From assembly GCA_023487865.1 (NCBI GenBank), contig JAMDBG010000016.1:1-12628 (forward strand): a stretch of 12,628 bases of DNA, given 5' to 3'. Below, in pieces: positions 6,647 through 12,628 of the stretch. This DNA comes from Deltaproteobacteria bacterium. Its GTDB lineage: Bacteria > Desulfobacterota > Syntrophia > Syntrophales > UBA5619. The first letter of the stretch is position 1; every line of letters begins with the position of its first letter. Under the pieces are notes generated by a model, which was not told the origin of the DNA, did not search any database, and saw only the letters and a list, made by a program, of their open reading frames with translations. Both the position numbers and the translations under genes were made by a program.

Positions 6647-7530
6647 CCCCGCGGATGATACTTCCGGTGAACCTCCTTCAACCTCTCCCGTGTCACATGC
6701 GTGTAAATCTGGGTAGTCGAGATATCGGCATGACCCAGCATGATCTGCACCGAACGCAGGTCGGCCCCCCCCTCCAGCAGATGGGTGGCAAAGGAGTGCC
6801 GAAAGGTATGGGGATGAACTTTCTTCGCCAGCTTCGCTTTTGCCGCATACTTTTTCACGATCTTCCAGAATCCCTGCCGCGTCATTCCCTTCCCCAGGCG
6901 GTTCAGGAAAAGGATATCGCACTGGCGGCTCTTGAGCATCAGCGGCCGCGCAACCTCGATATACCGCTTCACCTGATCATAGGCCGTACGGCCCAGGGGA
7001 ACAATCCTCTCTTTTTCGCCTTTTCCCATGGCAATCAGATACCCCACCTGCCAGTTGATGCTGTTGAGCGTCAGCCCGGTCAGTTCAGACACCCGTATCC
7101 CTGTCGCATAGATCAGTTCGAGCATGGCGGCATCCCGGACGGCGGCCGGCGTTGCCGAACCGGGCTGCGTGAGCAGGAGGCTCATCTCCTCGCGGCTCAG
7201 AACATCGGGAAGGTGCGTCCAGACCCGGGCAAGCTCAATGTGGGCAACCGGGGTGCTCTCCAGTTTCTTCTCGCGGAGCAGATATTTATAAAATCCGCGA
7301 AGCGCGGCCAGGGCCCGATTCATCGAATTGGCGGCGAGCCCCCCGCTCTTCAGCCGGCTGAGGTAGGAAATCAATTCCTCCGCCCCGATCTGGCGTATAT
7401 CGCGTATCTTGAGGCCGTCGATAAAAGCCGCGTAACGGTTCAGATCCCGGCTGTACCCTTCGAGCGTGTTCCGGGAAGCCCCTTTTTCGACCGCCAGAAA
7501 GTTCAGATAATCGTCGATCAGTTGATGCAT
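6643..7530 (-). CDS. xerD: Site-specific tyrosine recombinase XerD/XerC family
   Basis: The product is 295 residues, the standard XerC/XerD length. The N-terminal SAM-like core-binding domain (about 1-90, starting MHQLIDDYLNFLAVEKG) is followed by the catalytic domain. All catalytic residues are visible: Arg146 (YATGIRVSEL), Lys170 (GKGEKERIVPL), His241 and Arg244 (HPHTFRHSFATHLLEGGADL), His267 (LGHADISTTQ) and the nucleophile Tyr276 (IYTHV). The enzyme resolves chromosome dimers at dif. The wording of the motifs favours XerD over XerC, but the two paralogues are hard to separate without alignment. The length, intact catalytic set and housekeeping neighbours argue against a phage or integron integrase. 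The ATG at 7530 has no clear Shine-Dalgarno. Its stop overlaps the TPR gene start, so the two are probably co-translated. Confidence 0.92.
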   Translation of the reverse strand: MHQLIDDYLNFLAVEKGASRNTLEGYSRDLNRYAAFIDGLKIRDIRQIGAEELISYLSRLKSGGLAANSMNRALAALRGFYKYLLREKKLESTPVAHIELARVWTHLPDVLSREEMSLLLTQPGSATPAAVRDAAMLELIYATGIRVSELTGLTLNSINWQVGYLIAMGKGEKERIVPLGRTAYDQVKRYIEVARPLMLKSRQCDILFLNRLGKGMTRQGFWKIVKKYAAKAKLAKKVHPHTFRHSFATHLLEGGADLRSVQIMLGHADISTTQIYTHVTRERLKEVHRKYHPRG

Positions 7531-7830
7531 GTGTTTTTTTGTAACTTAATTTAACCGGAGAAGCAAAGACTTTTTGACGGATGCGCTTCCTTCGGTGAGT
7601 GGGGGCACGATACGGGAAGGCTGCGTGGATATTCGCACGGCTTCGCGCAGAAATAACTCAAAAAGATATTGACACCCTTTTGGGTTTATGGTAGTCGCTT
7701 CACCCGTATATTATTGATATGGCATCATTATTCTTCATAATCCGGCCTTCTGCCGAACCTCGACGGAACAGATCTTCTTTGAAGGGAACAAACGCCTGAG
7801 CGCTCATGGAAATCAGGGAGAAAAGAACGC
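7531..7830. other. Divergent intergenic region between xerD and nuoE
   Basis: This 300-nt stretch separates the two divergent blocks. It is locally AT-rich next to xerD and around 7660-7745. I see a candidate plus-strand promoter (separate entry), a small ACCC-TTTT-GGGT inverted repeat at 7673-7684 and the ribosome site for nuoE. No convincing small gene, tRNA, riboswitch, sigma-54 -24/-12 site or Rex-type operator is apparent. A 26-codon frame at 7719-7799 lacks a ribosome site. Confidence 0.6.
7669..7714 (+). promoter_or_regulatory. Candidate promoter for the nuoE / fusion / fdhA operon
   Basis: A perfect -35 hexamer TTGACA lies at 7669-7674. At 17 nt the -10 position reads TAGTCG, preceded by TGG (extended -10), which is a poor -10. 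A good-looking TATTAT lies further on at 7709-7714, but it pairs only with a weak -35 (TTTATG at 7685-7690, 18-nt spacer). At least one promoter must serve the operon, and this is the best candidate region. The exact boxes are uncertain. Confidence 0.35.
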
Positions 7831-8325
7831 ATGAATACGGAAAACAGCGAGCTGTTAAAAGAATTTACTGCGGAAAAGATAACCCAGTTGGATGCCATTA
7901 TTGCCAGGTACAAGGGTAAACCGGGGGGACTCATCCCCGTCCTCGAGGAGGCGCAGGTGTGTCTCGAATATTTACCCGTTTCCGCTCAGAGAAAAATTGC
8001 CAAAGAATTGAACCTCCCCTTCAGCCGGGTTTACGGCGTGGTCACATTCTATTCGTTCTTCACGATGACTCCCCGGGGGCGTCATACGATCCGCGTTTGC
8101 CTGGGAACCGCCTGTTACGTGCGCGGCGGTAAGGCGCTGGCGAAGGCGATCGAGAAGGAAATCGGCGTGGCGGAAGGCGGAACGACCCCGGACCGCAGAT
8201 TCACTTTCGAATCGGTCCGCTGTCTTGGCGCCTGCGGTCTGGGTCCGGTGGTCGTCGTCGATGATCATGTCCACGGCAGGATGAAGCCTGCAAAAATAAA
8301 AGACATACTCACCCAGTACAGTTAA
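7831..8325 (+). CDS. nuoE: NuoE-like [2Fe-2S] subunit of NADH-linked (formate) dehydrogenase complex
   Basis: The product is 164 residues, typical for NuoE/HydC/HndA. An N-terminal helical bundle (about 1-80, including GGLIPVLEEAQVCLEYLP and FSRVYGVVTFYSFF) precedes a thioredoxin-like domain. Its four [2Fe-2S] ligands are Cys90 and Cys95 (RVCLGTACYVRGG) and Cys131 and Cys135 (RCLGACGLGPV). In complex I and in bifurcating hydrogenases or formate dehydrogenases this subunit sits against the NuoF flavoprotein. Here it is followed after 87 nt by a NuoF fusion and then by a formate dehydrogenase subunit, and no membrane nuo genes are visible. A soluble formate dehydrogenase complex is therefore more likely than respiratory complex I. 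The ATG has AGGGAG at 7815-7820 with a 10-nt spacer. Confidence 0.93.
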   Translation: MNTENSELLKEFTAEKITQLDAIIARYKGKPGGLIPVLEEAQVCLEYLPVSAQRKIAKELNLPFSRVYGVVTFYSFFTMTPRGRHTIRVCLGTACYVRGGKALAKAIEKEIGVAEGGTTPDRRFTFESVRCLGACGLGPVVVVDDHVHGRMKPAKIKDILTQYS

Positions 8326-8400
8326 GAAAGGGTTGTGGGGTGCAGGCGGCAGGCCGGTCGACCCGTAAAGCATGACCGATAAACCATCGCCCGAAAGTTG

Positions 8401-8406
8401 AGGGAG
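8401..8406 (+). promoter_or_regulatory. Shine-Dalgarno for the NuoF-GltD fusion gene
   Basis: AGGGAG lies 6 nt before the ATG at 8413. It decides for this ATG over an in-frame TTG at 8398, which would place the ribosome site inside the coding region. Confidence 0.75.
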
Positions 8407-8412
8407 ATCATA

Positions 8413-11400
8413 ATGGCCAAGCTGAACATCGCGGATTTGAACCAGATCAAAGAGAAGGTCGGTGCCACCAACTTCCGCCTGCAATTGATGCTCTGTGGAG
8501 GGACCGGCTGTCGCGCCTCCGAAAGCCTGGAAGTAAAAAAGGCCCTGACCGGCGAACTTGAAAGGAGAGGCCTTTCCTCTGAAATCAAGGTGGTGGAAAC
8601 TGGCTGCAACGGTTTCTGCGCCAAAGGGCCGCTCATGGTCGTCCATCCCGGCAACATCATCTATCTGATGATCAAGCCCGGGGATATCCCGGAACTGGTC
8701 GAAGAACACCTGGTCCAGGGACGCATCCTGCAAAGGCTGCTCTACAGGGATCCTGTCACGGCGGAAATCATTCCCGCGCTGCCGGACATCCCTTTCTTTG
8801 CCCTGCAGGATCTCCGCGTGCTTCAAAACAGGGGGTTCATCGATCCGGAGAAGATCGAGGACTACATCGCCCGGGACGGCTATACCGGCATGGCCAAAGC
8901 CCTGTCCGAAATGACGCCGGAGCAGATCATCAAGGAGATTCTTGATTCGGGTCTGCGCGGCCGCGGCGGCGCCGGATTCCCGACGGGCATGAAATGGAAG
9001 TTTGCCGCCGCTTACCCGAACGACGTCAAATACGTCCTGTGCAACGCCGACGAGGGCGATCCCGGCGCCTTTATGGACCGCAGCGTCCTGGAGGCGGACC
9101 CCCATGCCGTCTTGGAGGGGATGGTGATCGCCGCCCGCGCCATCGGGGCCCACCAGGGGTATATCTACTGCCGGGCCGAGTATCCGCTGGCCATTCATCG
9201 CCTGGGCATCGCCATCAAACAGGCCCAGGAATGCGGCCTGCTGGGCAAGGACATCCTGGGAACCGGCTTTGCGTTCGACCTGGAGATCTACCAGGGTGCC
9301 GGCGCCTTCGTCTGCGGCGAGGAGACGGCGCTGATGACCTCCATCGAAGGCAAGCGCGGCATGCCGAGACCGAGGCCCCCCTTCCCCGCCGAAGCCGGTC
9401 TGTGGCAGAAGCCAAGCATATTGAACAATGTGGAGACACTCGCCAACGTCGGACAGATCATCCGGCGCGGCGGCGCGTGGTATGCCGGCGTCGGTACCGA
9501 AAAAAGCAAGGGGACGAAGGTCTTTGCGCTCACCGGCGACGTCAACAACGTCGGCCTTGTGGAAGTCCCGATGGGCACCACCCTGGGAACCATTGTCTAT
9601 GACATCGGCGGCGGGATCCCCGAGGGGAAGAAGTTCAAGGCCGCCCAGTTAGGCGGCCCGTCCGGCGGCTGTATCCCGACGGAGCACCTCAACGCCTCCA
9701 TCGACTATGAAACCCTTGTCGAGCTTGGCGCCATCATGGGCTCCGGCGGTCTCATCGTCATGAACGAAGACAAATGCGCCGTCGACATGGCCCGTTTTTT
9801 CATGGACTTCTGCCAGGATGAATCCTGCGGGAAATGCACCCCCTGTCGCGAGGGGACCAAGCGGATGCTGGAGATTCTCACGAACATCACCCTGGGCAAG
9901 GGCAAGGAAGGGGACATCGAGCTTCTGGAGGAGATGGCGACCATCATCAAGGACGCCTCCCTCTGCGGCCTCGGCCAGACCGCGCCGAACCCGGTCCTGA
10001 GCACCATCCGCTATTTCCGGAAGGAATACGAGGACCACATCCGCAACCACCGGTGCGAAGCGGCGGTTTGTACGGCCCTGTTCACGTCTCCCTGCCAGCA
10101 TACCTGCCCGGTCGGGATGGACATCCCCTCCTACATCGCCCTGATCAAGGCCGGCCGTCTCAAGGATGCCTACAAGGTCATGCTGCGGACCAACCCTTTC
10201 CCATCGGTCTGCGGGCGCGTCTGCGACCACAAGTGCCAGTCCAAGTGCCGCCGGGGAAAGATGGACGAGCCGATCGCCATCAAGTTCCTGAAGCGATATA
10301 TTGCCGACAACGCCCCCCGGCCCAAAGTGGAAGCCGTCCCCCTCACCCGCAGGGAAAAGATCGCCGTCGTCGGCGCGGGACCCGCGGGGCTCACCGCCGC
10401 AAGAGACCTCGCCCTGCGCGGCTACAAGGTCACGGTGTTCGAAGGGCTTCCCGAGCCGGGGGGGATGCTCCGCTGGGCGATTCCCTCCTACCGTCTGCCG
10501 AGAAAGATTCTCGCGAGGGAGATCGATGCCGTCCGCACCCTCGGCGTGGAGATCCAATGCGGGACGCGGATCGGGAAAGAGATCCCCTTAGCGAAGCTCG
10601 GTGAAGATTTTGACTGTGTCTATCTGGCCACCGGCGCCCACAAGAGCCAGAAGATGGGCATCCCCGGCGAAGAACTCAAAGGCGTCTACGGCGGTGTCGA
10701 GTTTCTCCGGGCTTCCAACACCCGGGAAAGCGCCTGTACAAAGGGGAAAAAGACCCTCGGAGCGAAAGTCGCGGTTGTCGGCGGGGGCAACTCGGCCATC
10801 GATGCGGCCCGCTGCGCACGCCGTCTCGGCGCCGAGGTGACCCTCCTGTACCGTCGCGAACGGAGGGACATGCCGGCGAGCCCCGAAGAGATCATCGCGG
10901 CGGAAGAGGAAGGAATCCGGATCGAATACCTTGTCGCACCGCTGCAGATCACCGAAAAAAGCGGCAGGGTGAGCGGGATCGTCGGCCGGCGAATGAAGCT
11001 GGGTGCATTCGACCGAAGCGGGAGGAAGAAACCGGTCCCCATCGAAGGTTCCGAACACACCCTCGCCGTGGATGCGGTCATCGCCGCCATCGGCCAGGTC
11101 CCCGATACGACCTTCGTCCCGAAGGAGAGCGGCGTCTCGATCAACAGGCATGGCTGCTTCGCTCTCGCCGACGGGAGCGCCTCCCGGACGACCCATCCGC
11201 GGTTTTACGCGGGCGGCGACGCCGTGACCGGCCCGGATACGGTGATCGGAGCCATTGCCGCCGGACATCAGGCGGCCGGGGAGATCGACGAGACTCTCCG
11301 CAGGAAGAACGGCAAGGCCCCCTGGGAGGCGCCGGCGGAGGAAAAGATCGTCATTCCGTTCGAGCTCGACGAGGAAAATCCGGAAGCCCCCCAGACGAAG

Positions 11401-11526
11401 ATGCCGGAATTGAGCGGGGCCGGCCGGAACCGGAGCTTCATCGAGGTGGAGCTCGGCTTCACGAAGGCGGATGCCGTCAAGGAGGCGTCGCGTTGCCTGC
11501 GGTGCGACGTGCAGGAAGCCGAGTGA
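8413..11526 (+). CDS. nuoF: NuoF-type NADH dehydrogenase flavoprotein fused to GltD/NfnB-type FAD/NAD(P)H oxidoreductase
   Basis: A single 1037-residue frame carries three modules. Residues 1-110 form a thioredoxin-like [2Fe-2S] domain (Cys28, Cys33, Cys65, Cys69), as in HydB. Residues about 115-545 are NuoF: FMN/NADH motifs GRGGAGFPTGMKW (183-195) and GAGAFVCGEETAL (295-307), and a [4Fe-4S] site at Cys472, Cys475, Cys478 and Cys518 (SCGKCTPCREG). Residues about 546-1037 are GltD/NfnB-like. Eight cysteines (548, 553, 561, 565, 600, 604, 608, 612) suit two [4Fe-4S] clusters. An FAD motif VVGAGPAGLTAA (652-663) and a second nucleotide site VVGGGNSAIDAA (788-799) follow. YRRERRDMP is typical of NADPH-binding relatives, and the FAD-closing YAGGDAVTGPDTVIGAIAAG comes near the end. 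The last residues hold an extra RCLRC pair (1028, 1031). No frameshift is seen at the junction. It probably carries one FMN and one FAD and links NADH to a second pyridine nucleotide. The downstream FdhA suggests formate as the partner. Confidence 0.93.
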   Translation: MAKLNIADLNQIKEKVGATNFRLQLMLCGGTGCRASESLEVKKALTGELERRGLSSEIKVVETGCNGFCAKGPLMVVHPGNIIYLMIKPGDIPELVEEHLVQGRILQRLLYRDPVTAEIIPALPDIPFFALQDLRVLQNRGFIDPEKIEDYIARDGYTGMAKALSEMTPEQIIKEILDSGLRGRGGAGFPTGMKWKFAAAYPNDVKYVLCNADEGDPGAFMDRSVLEADPHAVLEGMVIAARAIGAHQGYIYCRAEYPLAIHRLGIAIKQAQECGLLGKDILGTGFAFDLEIYQGAGAFVCGEETALMTSIEGKRGMPRPRPPFPAEAGLWQKPSILNNVETLANVGQIIRRGGAWYAGVGTEKSKGTKVFALTGDVNNVGLVEVPMGTTLGTIVYDIGGGIPEGKKFKAAQLGGPSGGCIPTEHLNASIDYETLVELGAIMGSGGLIVMNEDKCAVDMARFFMDFCQDESCGKCTPCREGTKRMLEILTNITLGKGKEGDIELLEEMATIIKDASLCGLGQTAPNPVLSTIRYFRKEYEDHIRNHRCEAAVCTALFTSPCQHTCPVGMDIPSYIALIKAGRLKDAYKVMLRTNPFPSVCGRVCDHKCQSKCRRGKMDEPIAIKFLKRYIADNAPRPKVEAVPLTRREKIAVVGAGPAGLTAARDLALRGYKVTVFEGLPEPGGMLRWAIPSYRLPRKILAREIDAVRTLGVEIQCGTRIGKEIPLAKLGEDFDCVYLATGAHKSQKMGIPGEELKGVYGGVEFLRASNTRESACTKGKKTLGAKVAVVGGGNSAIDAARCARRLGAEVTLLYRRERRDMPASPEEIIAAEEEGIRIEYLVAPLQITEKSGRVSGIVGRRMKLGAFDRSGRKKPVPIEGSEHTLAVDAVIAAIGQVPDTTFVPKESGVSINRHGCFALADGSASRTTHPRFYAGGDAVTGPDTVIGAIAAGHQAAGEIDETLRRKNGKAPWEAPAEEKIVIPFELDEENPEAPQTKMPELSGAGRNRSFIEVELGFTKADAVKEASRCLRCDVQEAE

Positions 11527-11567
11527 CAATGGAAGGATTTTTATTACAACCGGTGCGATCTTGAATT

Positions 11568-11601
11568 CTTGCTTCATATGCAAGCGGCCTCGCTGAGAGG
11601 C
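11568..11601 (+). repeat. Two small tandem hairpins before fdhA
   Basis: In the 89-nt gap after the fusion gene, CTTGC-7 nt-GCAAG (11568-11584) and GCCTC-5 nt-GAGGC (11587-11601) form two perfect 5-bp stems two bases apart. The second ends directly at the fdhA ribosome site (GGAAGGGA, 11602-11609). No T-run follows, so termination is unlikely. They could be an mRNA processing or stability element setting the ratio of subunits. Stems this short can also arise by chance. Confidence 0.35.
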
Positions 11602-11615
11602 GGAAGGGACGGATC

Positions 11616-12628
11616 ATGGGAAACAAGGTTCCTCTGAACATCAACGGAAAGGATGTCGAGGCGACATCCGGGCAGACCATTCTGGAGGTCGCCCGCGAAC
11701 AGGGCATCTTTATCCCAACCCTCTGTCACTACTTTCAAACCACGAACGTCGGCGCCTGCCGCGTTTGCGTCGTGGAAATGGAAAAGGCGCGGTCCCTGGT
11801 CGCCTCCTGCTGCATGCCCGTCAGCCCCGGCATGGTGATCAAAACCGACACCAAGAAGGTCAAGGACGCCCAAAGATTGATCGTGGAACTCCTCTGGGCC
11901 TCCGGCGATCACAACTGTCTGACGTGCGAGCAGAACGGCGCCTGTGAGCTGCAGGACCTGGTCTATTGGCTGGGCATCGAAAAGCCCCGCTTCCCCATCG
12001 ACCCCCCCGGCTACGATCTGGAAAAGAGCAATTCCATGATCCAGCGGGACCTCAACAAGTGCATCCTTTGCGGCCGCTGTGTCCGGGCCTGCAACGAAAT
12101 CCAGGTGAACGAGATTCTCGATTTTTCCTTCCGGGGCTCGCGCGTCAAGGTCGGTCCTGCCTTCGACGCGGATTATATCGCCTCCGACTGCTATTTCTGC
12201 GGCGAGTGTGTCGACGCCTGTCCGGTTGGGGCGATCACCTTCAAACAGGCCCGCTTCGCCGGGCGGCCATGGGAATGCGAAAAGGTCAAGACGACCTGCA
12301 CCTACTGCGGCGTCGGCTGCCAGATGGATCTGCACATCCACGACGGCCGGATCATCAAGGTCACCGGAAACCGCACCAGTCGGCTGCCCAACGGCGGAAG
12401 TCTCTGCGTCAAGGGGCGTTTCGGGCTTGATTTCATCAGCCACCCCGAGCGTCTGAAGACCCCGCTGATCCGGAAGGAAAAGGGCGGCGAGCTGACGGAG
12501 GCCACCTGGGAGGAGGCGTACGGTTTCATCGCCGACAGGCTGGCTGCGATCAGGAAGAAAACCGGTCCGGAAAGCATCGCCGGCCTCTCCTCGGCCCGCT
12601 GCACCAATGAGGACAACTACCTCTATGT
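11616..12628 (+). CDS. fdhA: NAD-linked formate dehydrogenase catalytic subunit (FdhA type), C-terminus beyond the window
   Basis: 337 codons are present, open to the right edge. The N-terminus is NuoG/HydA-like. A plant-type [2Fe-2S] domain has Cys37, Cys48, Cys51 and Cys65 (GACRVCVVEM, LVASCCMP). A His/Cys cluster follows, HNCLTCEQNGACELQ (His99, Cys101, Cys104, Cys110). Two ferredoxin-type [4Fe-4S] motifs come next (Cys149/152/155/159 and Cys192/195/198/202). From about 225 the Mo/W-bisPGD domain starts with its own [4Fe-4S] site (CTYCGVGC, Cys228/231/235, and Cys264 in LCVKG). SSARCTNEDNYL at the end is typical of formate dehydrogenases and fits them better than NuoG. The active-site Cys or Sec lies beyond the window. 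The enzyme interconverts formate and CO2 and passes electrons through its clusters to the NuoE/NuoF flavoproteins encoded upstream. The ATG at 11616 follows GGAAGGGA with a 6-nt spacer. Confidence 0.9.
   Translation, partial: MGNKVPLNINGKDVEATSGQTILEVAREQGIFIPTLCHYFQTTNVGACRVCVVEMEKARSLVASCCMPVSPGMVIKTDTKKVKDAQRLIVELLWASGDHNCLTCEQNGACELQDLVYWLGIEKPRFPIDPPGYDLEKSNSMIQRDLNKCILCGRCVRACNEIQVNEILDFSFRGSRVKVGPAFDADYIASDCYFCGECVDACPVGAITFKQARFAGRPWECEKVKTTCTYCGVGCQMDLHIHDGRIIKVTGNRTSRLPNGGSLCVKGRFGLDFISHPERLKTPLIRKEKGGELTEATWEEAYGFIADRLAAIRKKTGPESIAGLSSARCTNEDNYLY

Noticed and set aside
6647..6922. N-terminal extension of the TPR protein by 92 codons
   Set aside because: It lies inside xerD in another frame. 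The ATGA overlap at 6646, or the ATG at 6589, gives a sensible start before the membrane segment.
7673..7684. ACCC-TTTT-GGGT hairpin as a terminator
   Set aside because: The stem is only 4 bp and both flanking genes diverge from this region, so no terminator is expected.
7720..7737. Sigma-54-like TGGCAT element upstream of nuoE
   Set aside because: The -12 part reads TTCTT and lacks the GC doublet needed for RpoN promoters.
7701..7745. dif-like AT-rich stretch near xerD
   Set aside because: It has some TTAT/ATAA content but no two 11-nt Xer arms around a 6-nt centre, and dif need not be near xerD.
7719..7799. Possible 26-residue leader peptide upstream of nuoE
   Set aside because: There is no ribosome-binding site, no run of regulatory codons and no attenuator-like structure after it.
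7972..9198. A 408-codon open frame on the minus strand opposite nuoE and the fusion gene
   Set aside because: It is fully antisense to two well-supported genes, has no recognisable motif or ribosome site, and is explained by GC-rich codon use.
10588..11583. Long minus-strand frames opposite the GltD half (also 9649-10557) and opposite fdhA (11574-12443)
   Set aside because: They are shadows of conserved plus-strand coding sequence. They lack start-site context and recognisable domains.

Overview
The window carries two divergent gene blocks on a GC-rich bacterial chromosome. It is read as a Gram-negative strict anaerobe, most likely Desulfobacterota (Syntrophales/Syntrophobacterales-like). 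That placement is an inference from three things: the LPS-Kdo/Lpt/rpoN/hpf gene cluster, the NuoE/NuoF/formate dehydrogenase module, and the NuoF-GltD fusion. No rRNA or other phylogenetic marker is present. No tRNA, mobile element or CRISPR array was recognised.

Left block, minus strand, positions 7530 down to 1: xerD (tyrosine recombinase), then a membrane-anchored protein with about 13 TPRs, kdsA, kdsC, lptC, lptA, rpoN (sigma-54) and hpf (cut by the window edge). Coupling is tight at xerD/TPR (ATGA overlap) and lptC/lptA (TGATG overlap). The TPR/kdsA and kdsA/kdsC gaps are about 20 nt. A 120-nt gap in front of lptC holds a good sigma-70-type promoter, with a 9-bp stem-loop at the predicted mRNA 5' end. 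The block therefore probably reads as xerD-TPR-kdsA-kdsC plus a separately promoted lptC-lptA-rpoN-hpf. KdsA and KdsC make Kdo for lipopolysaccharide and LptC/LptA carry LPS across the periplasm. RpoN and Hpf are their usual neighbours. Two usual members are missing from the cluster: kdsD between kdsA and kdsC, and lptB between lptA and rpoN.

Positions 7531-7830 are a 300-nt divergent intergenic region with a candidate promoter for the right block.

Right block, plus strand, positions 7831 to the end: a NuoE-like [2Fe-2S] subunit, a 1037-residue fusion, and the first 337 residues of a NAD-linked formate dehydrogenase catalytic subunit (FdhA type). The fusion joins a [2Fe-2S] thioredoxin-like domain, a NuoF-type FMN/NADH domain and a complete GltD/NfnB-type FAD/NAD(P)H oxidoreductase. 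FdhA carries a NuoG/HydA-like iron-sulfur N-terminus and the start of the Mo/W-bisPGD domain. Together they look like a soluble multi-flavin formate dehydrogenase that could link formate/CO2 to NAD(H), to a second pyridine nucleotide (probably NADP(H)) and possibly to ferredoxin by electron bifurcation. This is the most interesting part of the window. The architecture is directly visible, but the bifurcating or transhydrogenase chemistry is inference.
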